DNA of 31,398 bases, from IMG/VR virus record IMGVR_UViG_3300034062_008006, positions 1 to 31,398 of that record; one strand, given 5' to 3'. The notes beneath the pieces are model-generated. The model saw nothing but the letters and a program-made list of their open reading frames with translations, made no database searches and had not been told where the DNA came from. The stretch's first letter is position 1. The number at the start of each line of letters is the position of its first letter. A program made the translations under genes and the position numbers. The DNA comes from a virus. This document shows, one piece after another, positions 1-8,025 of this stretch.

Positions 1-666
1 TAAGTTACCTAACTCTAAACCTGTATTTTTTTCTATGATGTGTTTATACAAGTTCAGTTGTAAAGAGTAGGTATTTAATTCACAATAATCAAGATGTGAG
101 ATTGGTGTTTTGAAGTATTGACCATAAGTGTTTTTGGTTTTTATTTCCTTGTTTGTTTTATAGTCATAAATCTCCAACTTGTTTGACTTTTTGTTATAGA
201 ACAAACAATCGACCATACCAGCAATTCCATAATCAAGGTCGCCTACCACAAACTCCATCTTTACAGGAATCAGGTTTTCTTTTGCATCATTATAAAACTT
301 CTTGAAGATATCAACACACTTCTCAAATTTCTCTTTGATGATATCCTGACCAAACTTTCTAACAACAGGTAGTGGGTCGTAAGGGAATACCTTGTTATAC
401 CACCAGTTCTCGGCAAAGTTATGGACCAAAGAACCTTTCACGGTTGATACATCCCTTTTCAAATCCCACTCATTAATCACATCCTGAACATCAAGACCTC
501 TTTTGGTGGCATAATTTTCAGCAATATTTTCGGTATCAAACTTGTCTTTGAATTTACCGATAAATGTGGTAGCGCTTGTTAGTTCTTTATCGTTAACAAA
601 GTATTTGTGTGGTTCGTCATAATATTTTATATGAGAGAACTTATTTAATTCTAATAGTATTTCCAT
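1..666 (-). CDS. PD-(D/E)XK (RecB/Cas4-like) nuclease, C terminus outside window
   Basis: Open frame of 222 codons from an ATG at 666 to the left window edge, where it runs on without a stop, so the protein is incomplete. It shows the layout of a RecB-family PD-(D/E)XK nuclease: GSLVH at residues 78-82 (the conserved upstream histidine region), a possible helper acid E138, the metal-binding D153 in GIAGMVDCLF, the D-Y-K triad at 168-170 in LEIYDYKT, and the QxxxY motif at 203-207 (QLNLY). Such nucleases degrade or process DNA ends in recombination, replication or host DNA breakdown. The gene starts 27 bases after the primase stop and probably shares its transcript. No TATTTA late element precedes it. 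Family assignment is firm; the substrate and exact role are inferred, and a fused helicase domain beyond the edge cannot be excluded. Confidence 0.8.
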   Translation of the reverse strand, partial: MEILLELNKFSHIKYYDEPHKYFVNDKELTSATTFIGKFKDKFDTENIAENYATKRGLDVQDVINEWDLKRDVSTVKGSLVHNFAENWWYNKVFPYDPLPVVRKFGQDIIKEKFEKCVDIFKKFYNDAKENLIPVKMEFVVGDLDYGIAGMVDCLFYNKKSNKLEIYDYKTNKEIKTKNTYGQYFKTPISHLDYCELNTYSLQLNLYKHIIEKNTGLELGNL

Positions 667-693
667 AGTATTTTTTTAAAAGGTAAGAGAAAA

Positions 694-1593
694 TTATTTA
701 ATATCAAAATAGAACTCTTCGATTTTACCTTGTAAATCACATATATCTTTGTCTTCAGGAAGTTTCAACACTTTTACTTTTCCAAATAATCTACCCCCAT
801 TTAATTCGTGAAATAACTTAACCGTATTTTTCCAAGCGTCTCCATCTAAGGCTACGATTATGTTTCCGTTAGCCTTTTCATATAGTGTTTCAAATAACAA
901 TTTAGACATAGATTTACCTAACATCGGTATTGAGTTCTCTAAGAACACGGCATCAAACACACCTTCACATAAGTAAATGTCTTTACCCCAATCAATTAAA
1001 CTTTCGTTGAATATGATTTTGTCTTTCTCCGCTTGTGGGTTTTTGTATTTAGACCTAGTTGTTTTATTCCAAGACCTTGCTATAAAGTAATTTGGATTTC
1101 CGTCTTTATCAAAGGAGGGTATAATAATTCTTCCCATAAAATCACCTTGGTCGCAGAAACCTATTTTATATTTTTCTATAATTTCTTGACTTATGTTTCG
1201 TTCTTTTAGGTAATTGATTGCCTGTTTGTAAACAGGATAAACTGGGTTTGAGTCCTTGAATTGAGTGAATCCTTCAGGTAATCTGAACTTTGGTTTTTTT
1301 GGTTCTTGTTTTTTCTCTTCTTCGGGTTTAAATAAAGAATATATTTTCTTTTGTTTTTTGGTTCCGAACTCATCTATTAGTTTTCCAAGTGCTCCGTGAG
1401 TTCCGTTAGAGTCTCCACAGGCCCAACACTTATAAACATGTTTGAATACGTTGACCTCCAAGTTACCTTTGTTTTGGGCTTGGTCACAGTAGGGGCAGTT
1501 AAAGGAATACTGACCCTTACTTTCGTAATGCAGTTTTTCTTTACCCAAGAAACCTCTAACGATATCTACAACTATTTCCTGTTCGTCTTGCAC
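694..1593 (-). CDS. DnaG-type DNA primase (T4 gp61 analogue)
   Basis: Makes RNA primers for lagging-strand synthesis and would partner the DnaB-type helicase encoded at the other end of the window. With a GTG start at 1593 the protein has 299 residues. A CPYC...CWAC zinc finger lies at residues 33-36 and 56-59. A Toprim core follows, with the catalytic glutamate in CEGVFDA (E210) and the metal-binding acids in LDGDAW (D250, D252). The length is near that of T4 gp61. There is no ATG at the N terminus. The frame can be extended 12 codons to a TTG at 1629, but the extra residues are hydrophobic, unlike a primase N terminus, and overlap a promoter-like TATATTTG, so I prefer GTG. The stop is TAA. 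The nuclease gene follows after 27 bases. Confidence 0.85.
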   Translation of the reverse strand: MQDEQEIVVDIVRGFLGKEKLHYESKGQYSFNCPYCDQAQNKGNLEVNVFKHVYKCWACGDSNGTHGALGKLIDEFGTKKQKKIYSLFKPEEEKKQEPKKPKFRLPEGFTQFKDSNPVYPVYKQAINYLKERNISQEIIEKYKIGFCDQGDFMGRIIIPSFDKDGNPNYFIARSWNKTTRSKYKNPQAEKDKIIFNESLIDWGKDIYLCEGVFDAVFLENSIPMLGKSMSKLLFETLYEKANGNIIVALDGDAWKNTVKLFHELNGGRLFGKVKVLKLPEDKDICDLQGKIEEFYFDIK

Positions 1594-1597
1594 AAAT

Positions 1598-1629
1598 ACA
1601 AATATACAATAAAAATTAAACCCAATCAA
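1598..1629 (-). promoter_or_regulatory. Possible Bacteroidota-type promoter of the primase gene
   Basis: Read on the minus strand, a TTG is followed after about 20 bases by TATATTTG, matching the Bacteroidota promoter pattern TTG-N(17-23)-TAnnTTTG. The element ends 5 bases before the chosen GTG, so transcription would begin at or beside the start codon. The match is by eye only. Confidence 0.35.
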
Positions 1630-1655
1630 TATTCACAAGTTTTTGGCACCTGTTA

Positions 1656-1664
1656 TATTTATAA
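1656..1664 (+). promoter_or_regulatory. TATTTATAA late-promoter-like element
   Basis: TATTTATAA on the plus strand, 15 bases before the ATG of the 78-residue gene. It is the only plus-strand-oriented copy upstream of a gene, and it serves the only plus-strand genes, which supports a directional function. It lies in the 86-base divergent gap with the primase gene. Confidence 0.5.
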
Positions 1665-1679
1665 TCATAAGTTTAAAAT

Positions 1680-1916
1680 ATGCCAACAAATATTGTTATT
1701 AGTGGTGTTACCGGACAATCTCCCTATAATGTGTACGTATGTGATGATAATGTTACAAATTGTACTTGGGTTTCTCAATTTACAAGTGGGCAAATTCCTT
1801 ACAGTTTTGAATTACCCTACATATACCTTAGTTTATCGGATTTTGCGGTCAAAATTATTGACTCCAACGGGTGTTCAGTAACTAAACTAAGTGGTTCAAC
1901 TTATCCTGAATGTTAA
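1680..1916 (+). CDS. Small Cys-containing virion-type protein, paralogue of the 246-residue protein N terminus
   Basis: A 78-residue protein with ATG at 1680 and stop TAA. Its function is not known from any family I recognise. It aligns by eye over most of its length with the first ~67 residues of the 246-residue protein encoded at 8026-8766: both open with a short N-I/V-I-S-x-TG stretch, then PY-x-Y-CD, a Cys-containing turn and a K-I-I segment near the end. It ends in Cys (TYPEC). A TATTTATAA element lies 15 bases upstream, and the 479-residue gene follows after 4 bases, so the two are probably co-translated. Being a free-standing copy of a module found in a tail-region protein, it is probably a small virion or tail-tip component. 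The shared module makes it very likely a real gene despite its size. Confidence 0.65.
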   Translation: MPTNIVISGVTGQSPYNVYVCDDNVTNCTWVSQFTSGQIPYSFELPYIYLSLSDFAVKIIDSNGCSVTKLSGSTYPEC

Positions 1917-1920
1917 AAAT

Positions 1921-3360
1921 ATGAGTAGTAGTCATTGTAGTAGTTCTATAACAAATTGGTCTTTAGCAAGTGATGGTTCTGGAGATTATACCGGAACATC
2001 GGCATCAACAACATTTATATGTTTCAATTCAGCATCGGTGTTTTATACCGATTCCCCTAAATTCGGATATTTTAACCCAAATAACGATTATCAATGGCTT
2101 ATAAGTTCAGTGTTAGGTGGTGATGTTAGTGAAATTGCCAACACAGTAGATAAAGTTTGGGTCTATACGGGCGGAACTGACTTAGTAGAATTTGATTTAC
2201 AGTTATCACCAATATTATTTACAGCTTACGGTTCGGATTTTCCATCAACTACTTTCAATAGAGTTCTAACATCTAGCGGTGTTACGGCTTTTGAAGGTTT
2301 AGGGGCGTTAGATAATACAAGATTAGTTGGTGGTTCAGGTTCTACAGTTTATTTACATACAATTGTAGGTTCAGGTTTTACAAGTCAACCACTTTTTGTT
2401 CTACCTGAATCAAGAACTATAAACGATATCACATACAATTCACTCAAAAATACTTTTGTCGTTGCTTGTATGAAAGCTGATAAAACCATCAATTATATTT
2501 CTGAATTTAATACAGGAGGTACTTTAGTTAATGATTTTTCTTTTAATAACACGACTTATACAGAAATATTAAGTACTGTTGAATATTCGGGTAAAACCTA
2601 TTTTATGGGTTGGGATAACACTGTTTCGACTACTTATGAAGTTGAGGTTGATGTTTTTAACACTGGTTTCACAACAGGGTATGATTTTTTGAATCCAAGT
2701 ATTTCAGGATTTAGTCAGTCTCCAGGTTCTATCACATCATTCTTTAACTATTCGGCGGCCAGTTATTGTTTATCTACAGGATATTTTTCAACGTCACAAT
2801 ATGACGGAAATTACACATCAGGTGGTACATACGATGGTTATACTGTATATGTTGGAAATAACGGTGGGGTAATTTATTACAATACAGGACAAACAAGATG
2901 GTGTTTATCCACATCAGTTGGTGGTACCTGTATTTTATTCGGTGGTAATAGATGTTCAAGTTCTACACCTAATTTGGCCGATGAATTTTTTGCTAATAAT
3001 ATTTGTCCAACACCGACTCCATCACCAACTAATGATTGTAGCGTATTGGATTTGGCCGCTTATTTTGATTGTGATATTGCACCTCCAACACCTTCTATAA
3101 CACCTACTCAAACTGTAACACCATCCACAGGTTTTGTTTATCCAACACCTACTCCAACAATGACGATGAGTCCAACTGCATCAGGCAATGTTTGTGCGAA
3201 TGTTAATTTCTGTTTTGGTGTTCAAAATGTCGCTCCTTCACCATCACCAACACCTACGATGACACCAAGTAGTGCAGCAGGAAGAAACTCTTACGGTGGG
3301 GTTGTAACTTTCACGACAATAAACGATGTTTTTGTATGTCCACCCGCTCAAATCGGGTAA
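1921..3360 (+). CDS. Adhesin-like virion protein with Pro/Thr linkers
   Basis: A 479-residue protein of unknown family. The ATG at 1921 sits 4 bases after the previous stop; an upstream in-frame extension would overlap that gene and is rejected. Residues ~1-270 are rich in Gly, Ser, Thr and aromatics with recurring short beta-strand-like segments, as in a beta-propeller or fibre domain. A compact Cys/Trp module (about residues 300-360, with RWCLSTSVGGTC) follows. Three Pro/Thr/Ser linkers (363-370, 388-422, 438-451) then alternate with short Cys-bearing segments. No signal peptide is seen. The composition and linkers resemble the 545-residue protein at 6298-7935, so a host-recognition role on the virion surface is likely. 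The gene ends exactly against the stop of the convergent resolvase gene. Confidence 0.75.
   Translation: MSSSHCSSSITNWSLASDGSGDYTGTSASTTFICFNSASVFYTDSPKFGYFNPNNDYQWLISSVLGGDVSEIANTVDKVWVYTGGTDLVEFDLQLSPILFTAYGSDFPSTTFNRVLTSSGVTAFEGLGALDNTRLVGGSGSTVYLHTIVGSGFTSQPLFVLPESRTINDITYNSLKNTFVVACMKADKTINYISEFNTGGTLVNDFSFNNTTYTEILSTVEYSGKTYFMGWDNTVSTTYEVEVDVFNTGFTTGYDFLNPSISGFSQSPGSITSFFNYSAASYCLSTGYFSTSQYDGNYTSGGTYDGYTVYVGNNGGVIYYNTGQTRWCLSTSVGGTCILFGGNRCSSSTPNLADEFFANNICPTPTPSPTNDCSVLDLAAYFDCDIAPPTPSITPTQTVTPSTGFVYPTPTPTMTMSPTASGNVCANVNFCFGVQNVAPSPSPTPTMTPSSAAGRNSYGGVVTFTTINDVFVCPPAQIG
3004..3276 (+). repeat. Pro/Thr/Ser-rich linker repeats in coding DNA
   Basis: Degenerate cca/aca/act/tca codon runs encode P-T-P-T-P-S-P-T type linkers at three places in the 479-residue protein, separated by Cys-containing segments. 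The repetition is at protein level; the DNA is not an exact tandem repeat. Confidence 0.7.
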
Positions 3361-3966
3361 TTATTTCCAAAGTTCTTCTTGTTTCATATAACCCAAACAA
3401 CAGGTATATGCATCTGACATGTCAAAATTTTCCTTCTTGAGGGTTTGATTTTTAGTATATTGCCATTTGATTTGTGGTTCTTTTTTCGCCACCAAATCCC
3501 AAATAATCATTTTTTTATCTATGTCTTTAGGAAGTCCACCAAACAACACAAACTTACCTTTGTCGTTTTCTCTTACCAATTCAGGAAATGCGAATTTTCT
3601 TGAATTGTATGTTGATATGTATTCAGGTACAATACCAAGTATATCATAAATTTCTTTAGATATAAGTGTGTTAAATCTCATTAGAGTTTGAATGGTATAA
3701 ACGTTATTTGAGTTCAATAGAGGTTCTTCAATTATAACTTTTGTTATACCTAAATTTTTATATTGGATAAGTTTTTGTTTGAAAGTTTCGGCCTTCAAGA
3801 ATAACTCTTTCATTTTATTTTCTTCTTTCAATTTCGCCACAGGTGATATGTGTGTCAATTCTAACAACTCTTCAGTAATCATGTCAAATAAAGCCCATCC
3901 AATGGTCTTGGTACTAACGTCTAAACCCAATACTTTTGGGTTATTTTTAATTTGTTGTTTTGCCAT
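3361..3966 (-). CDS. RuvC-like Holliday junction resolvase (RNase H fold)
   Basis: A 201-residue protein with the four-acid RuvC pattern: D16 in VLGLDVSTKTIGWA (first strand, with the D-x-S-T typical of the fold), E80/E81 in VIIEEP, and D182 with D185 in FDMSDAYTC near the C terminus. Enzymes of this family cut four-way DNA junctions. In a T4-like phage such an enzyme can trim branched replicating DNA before packaging, the job done by the unrelated gp49 in T4. It lies alone between virion genes, tail-to-tail with the plus-strand adhesin gene (stop codons abut). A one-mismatch copy of the late element (TATTTACAA) is 31 bases upstream, consistent with late expression. The fold is well supported; junction specificity is inferred. 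Confidence 0.8.
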   Translation of the reverse strand: MAKQQIKNNPKVLGLDVSTKTIGWALFDMITEELLELTHISPVAKLKEENKMKELFLKAETFKQKLIQYKNLGITKVIIEEPLLNSNNVYTIQTLMRFNTLISKEIYDILGIVPEYISTYNSRKFAFPELVRENDKGKFVLFGGLPKDIDKKMIIWDLVAKKEPQIKWQYTKNQTLKKENFDMSDAYTCCLGYMKQEELWK

Positions 3967-3996
3967 ATATTAACTATGGTAATATAAACAATCTAA

Positions 3997-4005
3997 TTGT
4001 AAATA
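3997..4005 (-). promoter_or_regulatory. Variant late-promoter-like element (TATTTACAA)
   Basis: Minus-strand TATTTACAA, 30 bases before the resolvase ATG, differing from the consensus TATTTATAA at one position. It sits in the 45-base gap after the 753-residue gene. Confidence 0.35.
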
Positions 4006-4011
4006 TTTTGG

Positions 4012-6273
4012 TTAGAAATCGAGTTTCACAAGGAATTGCTGAATACTTTGTCTTTGTATTGGTGATTGCAATTTTGAAATTGCCATTAGATTCCTATTAT
4101 CATCAAATAATCCAATTTCTGTCACATATGAGGTTGTCCCTGCAGACCAAGTGGGATTAGAGGTATAAGTAAACTCATTCTGACTCAAATTACACAAATA
4201 TCTCATTTCATAAATCGTGGCTTGTATTTCCGTTTCAATATTACCATAAAAGAAATATTCATCACCAAAATTCAGCACATTACCAGTTGCTCCTACTGTG
4301 GTTAAATCAATATAACTTCCCAAGTTATAAGTAGATGCTGTAGAATATAACGTGTTGGTTATAACAAAAGTAGTTGCACTCAAGTTAGTTTGATTTATTG
4401 TTGATGAGGGTAATTGTGAAGTTACATTTATTATTTTCCAAGCACTAGGGTCGGGACGAGTATCTCCACTTACTTTTTGACAAATAATTTCAAATGCATC
4501 ATAATCATTCAAATTAGGTAAACAACCAAATTCGTTTCCGAAAGTAACAGAAAAATTTTGAGTAACCGCATTACAAGTAGGATTAGGTCCTTGTAATTTT
4601 TGGTAGTAGTTACAATGTAATGAATTAGTAAATGGAGATGGTGCGTTTGTTGTAAACCTATATGTAATATACATATATTCATTTTCATTGGTCAATACTC
4701 CTGTCTCAGCTCCGTCAGGTGTTATTGTTGCAACCCTTGGTGCTGTTAAAGTCCAATTTCGATTGGATTTGTATGACAAAGCGGCGACTATTTCCTCATC
4801 ATCTAATACAATTATATGTAAATCAGGAAAGACCTTACCTATTCTACTTGGGTTACCGTCAGGATTTGCATATGTGTCCCACAAATGATAGTATCTATGA
4901 CCAGGAATATTCATATCATTATTCAAGTTTGAAGTAAGGTAATGTTCTTGGAATAGATTTTGACTTTCAAATCCAGATGGGTCAACATAAAATGTCTGAC
5001 CTGAACAACATACCCCGCTTGATTTATGCCACCCTAAAGTTGGTATGTGTAATCTAAAATTGCGAGCCATTCCAACAGTATTTGTTATGTTTTCAGGGTC
5101 ATATGGTTCTAATGCGAATTTTTCTCCATAAACAAAATCAATAGTGTTATTAGTGTAGTGAATTATTGCTATTGTTTTTTGGTCTTTTCCTTTTACGGTT
5201 ATTTGGTCACCTAATGAATTATAATAGTAAACAGAACTACTATCAGTTTGACCTGTACTACTACTGTATCCAAAATACTCCTTACTACCTAAATAATTGA
5301 CCGAACCAAAATTTGTATAATCCTTATAAACCGCTCCGTTTAAACCGGCAGGAGATTCACTCCAAGGAATATTCATATTCCAAATATTTACGTTAAATAA
5401 ATCTATATCACATACTGATTGAAAATTCAAAACGTCTTGGTTCCAGTGTTCTTCAGGGGTCGCACTATCATAAAAATTAGTCATTCCTGAGGGATAAACT
5501 AATATTCTAGCATTACCTGTTGAACCTATATATGCATAGTTTACAACATCTCTATCTAATGTAAGTGTATTACCAGCAACATTTACAATCCTATAGGTTA
5601 AAATAGGATTACAACTTTGGAATGACAGTAAGCAATTTCTGTCTGTTGGTGGTACTGGCGGACAAGGATTATATGGTGAATATGGGGGTGAACAAGTTCC
5701 TGAACTTGGAGTATAGGTACAGTTACAACTTGTGTCTGTTTGGTAATAAATTGTTATAAAATCGCCAGCTGAAAAAGTATAAGTTGAGGCGGTATTACAT
5801 ACGTTTTCACTTACTGTTATGGTGTTTTGGTTGAGACTCAATGTTGATATATCGACTTCATAATTTGGTGTTTTTACATACTCACTTCCTGTCCTTACAT
5901 ACCAATTTGTTGGTAAGGTGGTTGTGTCGGCACTGAAAAAACCTCTCATGGGTGCAACATTATATACGTTAGATATAACCGAATCCATGAATGGTATTCC
6001 ATAAGTTGAGCCAGCATTACCATCAACATAATATGGGTATTTTATATTTTGAACGTTTGCCGATGGTATTGGTGCACTATTTGCCGAATTAAAAGAGGGT
6101 TCTAAAATTACTGTATTAGTCTGGTCAAAATTAGAAATCACATTATATGAAATCTCACTATCACCTATTTGAAAATAACTTATATTGAAGCTTCCTTGAG
6201 ACATTTTTTCTCTGCCTGTGTCAGTAATTCTTGTATTGATTAAGCCCGAAGTATTTTTGAGTATGTATGCCAT
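4012..6273 (-). CDS. Tail fibre/baseplate-associated structural protein
   Basis: A 753-residue protein. The N terminus (residues 1-45) carries a pattern I associate with T4-like phage virion proteins, reading LINTRITDTGREKMSQG followed by YFQIGDSEISY, probably the attachment domain. The C terminus ends with TEIGLFDDNRNLMAISKL and a terminal VKLDF, also typical of phage tail proteins, which often describe a beta-rich trimerising or capping end. A Pro/Cys-rich loop lies at about residues 190-212. The remainder is Asn/Thr/Tyr-rich, beta-type sequence. No enzymatic motif is visible. The gene is downstream of the 545-residue protein with a 24-base gap that holds its own TATTTATTA element 3 bases before the ATG. 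A role at the distal tail or in fibre attachment is inferred from this and the context. Confidence 0.7.
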   Translation of the reverse strand: MAYILKNTSGLINTRITDTGREKMSQGSFNISYFQIGDSEISYNVISNFDQTNTVILEPSFNSANSAPIPSANVQNIKYPYYVDGNAGSTYGIPFMDSVISNVYNVAPMRGFFSADTTTLPTNWYVRTGSEYVKTPNYEVDISTLSLNQNTITVSENVCNTASTYTFSAGDFITIYYQTDTSCNCTYTPSSGTCSPPYSPYNPCPPVPPTDRNCLLSFQSCNPILTYRIVNVAGNTLTLDRDVVNYAYIGSTGNARILVYPSGMTNFYDSATPEEHWNQDVLNFQSVCDIDLFNVNIWNMNIPWSESPAGLNGAVYKDYTNFGSVNYLGSKEYFGYSSSTGQTDSSSVYYYNSLGDQITVKGKDQKTIAIIHYTNNTIDFVYGEKFALEPYDPENITNTVGMARNFRLHIPTLGWHKSSGVCCSGQTFYVDPSGFESQNLFQEHYLTSNLNNDMNIPGHRYYHLWDTYANPDGNPSRIGKVFPDLHIIVLDDEEIVAALSYKSNRNWTLTAPRVATITPDGAETGVLTNENEYMYITYRFTTNAPSPFTNSLHCNYYQKLQGPNPTCNAVTQNFSVTFGNEFGCLPNLNDYDAFEIICQKVSGDTRPDPSAWKIINVTSQLPSSTINQTNLSATTFVITNTLYSTASTYNLGSYIDLTTVGATGNVLNFGDEYFFYGNIETEIQATIYEMRYLCNLSQNEFTYTSNPTWSAGTTSYVTEIGLFDDNRNLMAISKLQSPIQRQSIQQFLVKLDF

Positions 6274-6276
6274 CGA

Positions 6277-6285
6277 TAATAAATA
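6277..6285 (-). promoter_or_regulatory. TATTTATTA late-promoter-like element
   Basis: Minus-strand TATTTATTA ending 3 bases before the ATG of the 753-residue gene (hexamer TATTTA 6 bases from ATG). If it is a -10-like box, transcription would start at the start codon. Confidence 0.5.
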
Positions 6286-6297
6286 TCTTAATTTATT

Positions 6298-7935
6298 TTA
6301 TTTAACCGCGTTAGTTTGCATCTGTGTTGAGGTGGATGCGGTATTACTTATATTACAACAACTACAACCTGTTATTTGTTTATTTATAAGCCTTACAGTG
6401 TCCAAAGATTTCAAGATACAAACGTTACCTACCGCCGCAGTTTTGTTTACTTGAACCTGAATTGTTCCTGTAATACTATCACTACCTGAAATACTAATCC
6501 CATTGTACTGTTTAGTAATACCAGAACTAATTAATGTTGATTGATTTGGTGGACATGTTGATACTGCGGTAGCACTTTGTGATGTAGTAATTGTTGGCGA
6601 AATGACTTGCGTAACCCCATTTTTCTTAATCGAAACGTTAGAAATTACATTACCTCCATTTGAAACGGTTGTTTGTAAAATATTTTCAGCCTGTAAATTA
6701 AAAGATATCGTGGTATTTGCGGGTAGTGTTGTGACTACATTACCATTTACGTCTCTTACTTTAACTGTGAAATTTAACAAACTATTACCAGGGTTTTGAG
6801 GTACAATATTCGTATCAACTTCTAAGGTATATGTGTTGGTTGTGGGAGGTTGAGGTATTGTAACTTGTTGTTGTAATGTGGTTGAGTTACCATCTTGTAC
6901 TGTTATTGTATAACTTCCTGCCGGTAAATTAGAGAACAATGGACTTGATTGTGTTGTTAATCCACCATCTTTAGAATATGTTACAGGTGATTGACCGTTT
7001 AATATGTTAACAAAAATAGAACCTGTCAATGGTGTTGATTGGCAAGTTGGTGGAGTAATTGTAGCATTTTGTAATGTCATAATTGGGTTACCACAAACCC
7101 CATTTGTCATGACCGATGTAGTACCAGGACTTCCAAAAGCAATAAATGACCCCAAAGGAACTGAGGTATTTGATGAATTTCTCAATATAACAGGATTTAC
7201 ACCATCTCCAATCGGCATTTGAACTTGCCAAAAAGATGTTCCCTGTAAAGTTTGCCATGAAAGAACATATGGACCGTAAATCCATGTAAATTTATTATTT
7301 ATTCTTGTATTGGAAGGGGTGAAATTGTAGGTGTAAGTTCTATTTCCTATAGTTACTTGTAAACACAAGAAAGTAGTATTCAGTCCACCTGAAGATGGTG
7401 TTGGTGAAGGTGTAACCGTAGGTGTAGGTGTTGGTGGTGCTAATGTACACACAGTAGTTGCGGTATAATCAGGACCACCGTTAGGCCAACTATAATCAGT
7501 TACCGTAACACTATATGACACACCAGGTACTGCATTTGTTAACACAGGTCCTTGGAATCCGTTAGCCCAAACGATTTTATATGGGGGAGTTCCACCTGTT
7601 ACATTTATTGTTATTGTAGAGGCGGTAATGTTCGGTGAACATTCTATCCCCATCGGGAATTTAGTCACAACATCACACTCACTTGTCGCGGTAATCCTTA
7701 TACATGGGTTTGAGGTAATACAAGTCGCACAACTTCCAAAGTTAGTAAGTGTGGAACCAACTGAAGTATATGTTGGTGCTCCTGGTAATACAGAAGATAC
7801 AACTTGTGAACAACCTGTGAAATAGTTTGGTATTTGAGCGTAATAAACATTTCCTAAAGGTAAAGATGGACTCAAACCGGTTAGAATGAATGTGACACTA
7901 CTATCACAACAGGATTTTAAATATGATATTGCCAT
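6298..7935 (-). CDS. Modular Cys-rich host-contact protein with SprB-like repeats and a Pro/Thr linker
   Basis: A 545-residue protein built from modules. Residues 5-77 form a Cys-rich module (CC, then YYAQIP, GC, SC-x-x-C, NPC) that aligns by eye with the C terminus of the upstream 246-residue protein. Residues ~98-165 are SprB-repeat-like, with GGTPPYKIVW and a later S-V-T-V-T-D. Residues 167-182 are a Pro/Thr linker. Residues ~195-290 are a beta-rich segment with several Trp. A second SprB-like repeat spans ~292-360 (ITPPTCQ, LPAGSYTITVQDG). The last ~180 residues are beta-sandwich-like and end with GCSCC near residue 525. SprB repeats are known from flavobacterial surface adhesins. A host-binding fibre or tip role is inferred. 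Its own late-type element lies 42 bases upstream. Confidence 0.75.
   Translation of the reverse strand: MAISYLKSCCDSSVTFILTGLSPSLPLGNVYYAQIPNYFTGCSQVVSSVLPGAPTYTSVGSTLTNFGSCATCITSNPCIRITATSECDVVTKFPMGIECSPNITASTITINVTGGTPPYKIVWANGFQGPVLTNAVPGVSYSVTVTDYSWPNGGPDYTATTVCTLAPPTPTPTVTPSPTPSSGGLNTTFLCLQVTIGNRTYTYNFTPSNTRINNKFTWIYGPYVLSWQTLQGTSFWQVQMPIGDGVNPVILRNSSNTSVPLGSFIAFGSPGTTSVMTNGVCGNPIMTLQNATITPPTCQSTPLTGSIFVNILNGQSPVTYSKDGGLTTQSSPLFSNLPAGSYTITVQDGNSTTLQQQVTIPQPPTTNTYTLEVDTNIVPQNPGNSLLNFTVKVRDVNGNVVTTLPANTTISFNLQAENILQTTVSNGGNVISNVSIKKNGVTQVISPTITTSQSATAVSTCPPNQSTLISSGITKQYNGISISGSDSITGTIQVQVNKTAAVGNVCILKSLDTVRLINKQITGCSCCNISNTASTSTQMQTNAVK
7390..7437 (-). repeat. Pro/Thr/Ser linker repeat in coding DNA
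   Basis: Encodes the 16-residue linker at residues 167-182 of the 545-residue protein (P-P-T-P-T-P-T-V-T-P-S-P-T-P-S-S), the same type as the linkers in the plus-strand 479-residue protein. Confidence 0.75.
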
Positions 7936-7977
7936 TAAAATAACTTTTTAACAAAAAACATAATTCTGTTTTATCAG

Positions 7978-7986
7978 TTATAAATA
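7978..7986 (-). promoter_or_regulatory. TATTTATAA late-promoter-like element
   Basis: Minus-strand TATTTATAA in the 90-base gap between the 246- and 545-residue genes, 42 bases before the downstream ATG. The gap holds no gene and no GC-rich hairpin. Confidence 0.5.
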
Positions 7987-8025
7987 TTTGATTACCTATT
8001 TTATATAATAAGATTCGGTAAAAAC

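Noticed and set aside
1396-1881. 161-codon plus-strand open frame overlapping the primase
   Set aside because: It lies opposite the zinc finger of the primase and across the divergent promoter region, has no family features, and overlaps the better supported 78-residue gene.
1891-1920. Upstream extension of the 479-residue protein
   Set aside because: It would start inside the 78-residue gene with a non-ATG codon; the ATG at 1921, 4 bases after the previous stop, is the natural start.
3004-3276. Repetitive cca/aca stretches considered as a CRISPR array or diversity-generating retroelement variable region
   Set aside because: There are no regular repeats and spacers, no reverse transcriptase, and no template/variable pair; these are Pro/Thr codon runs.
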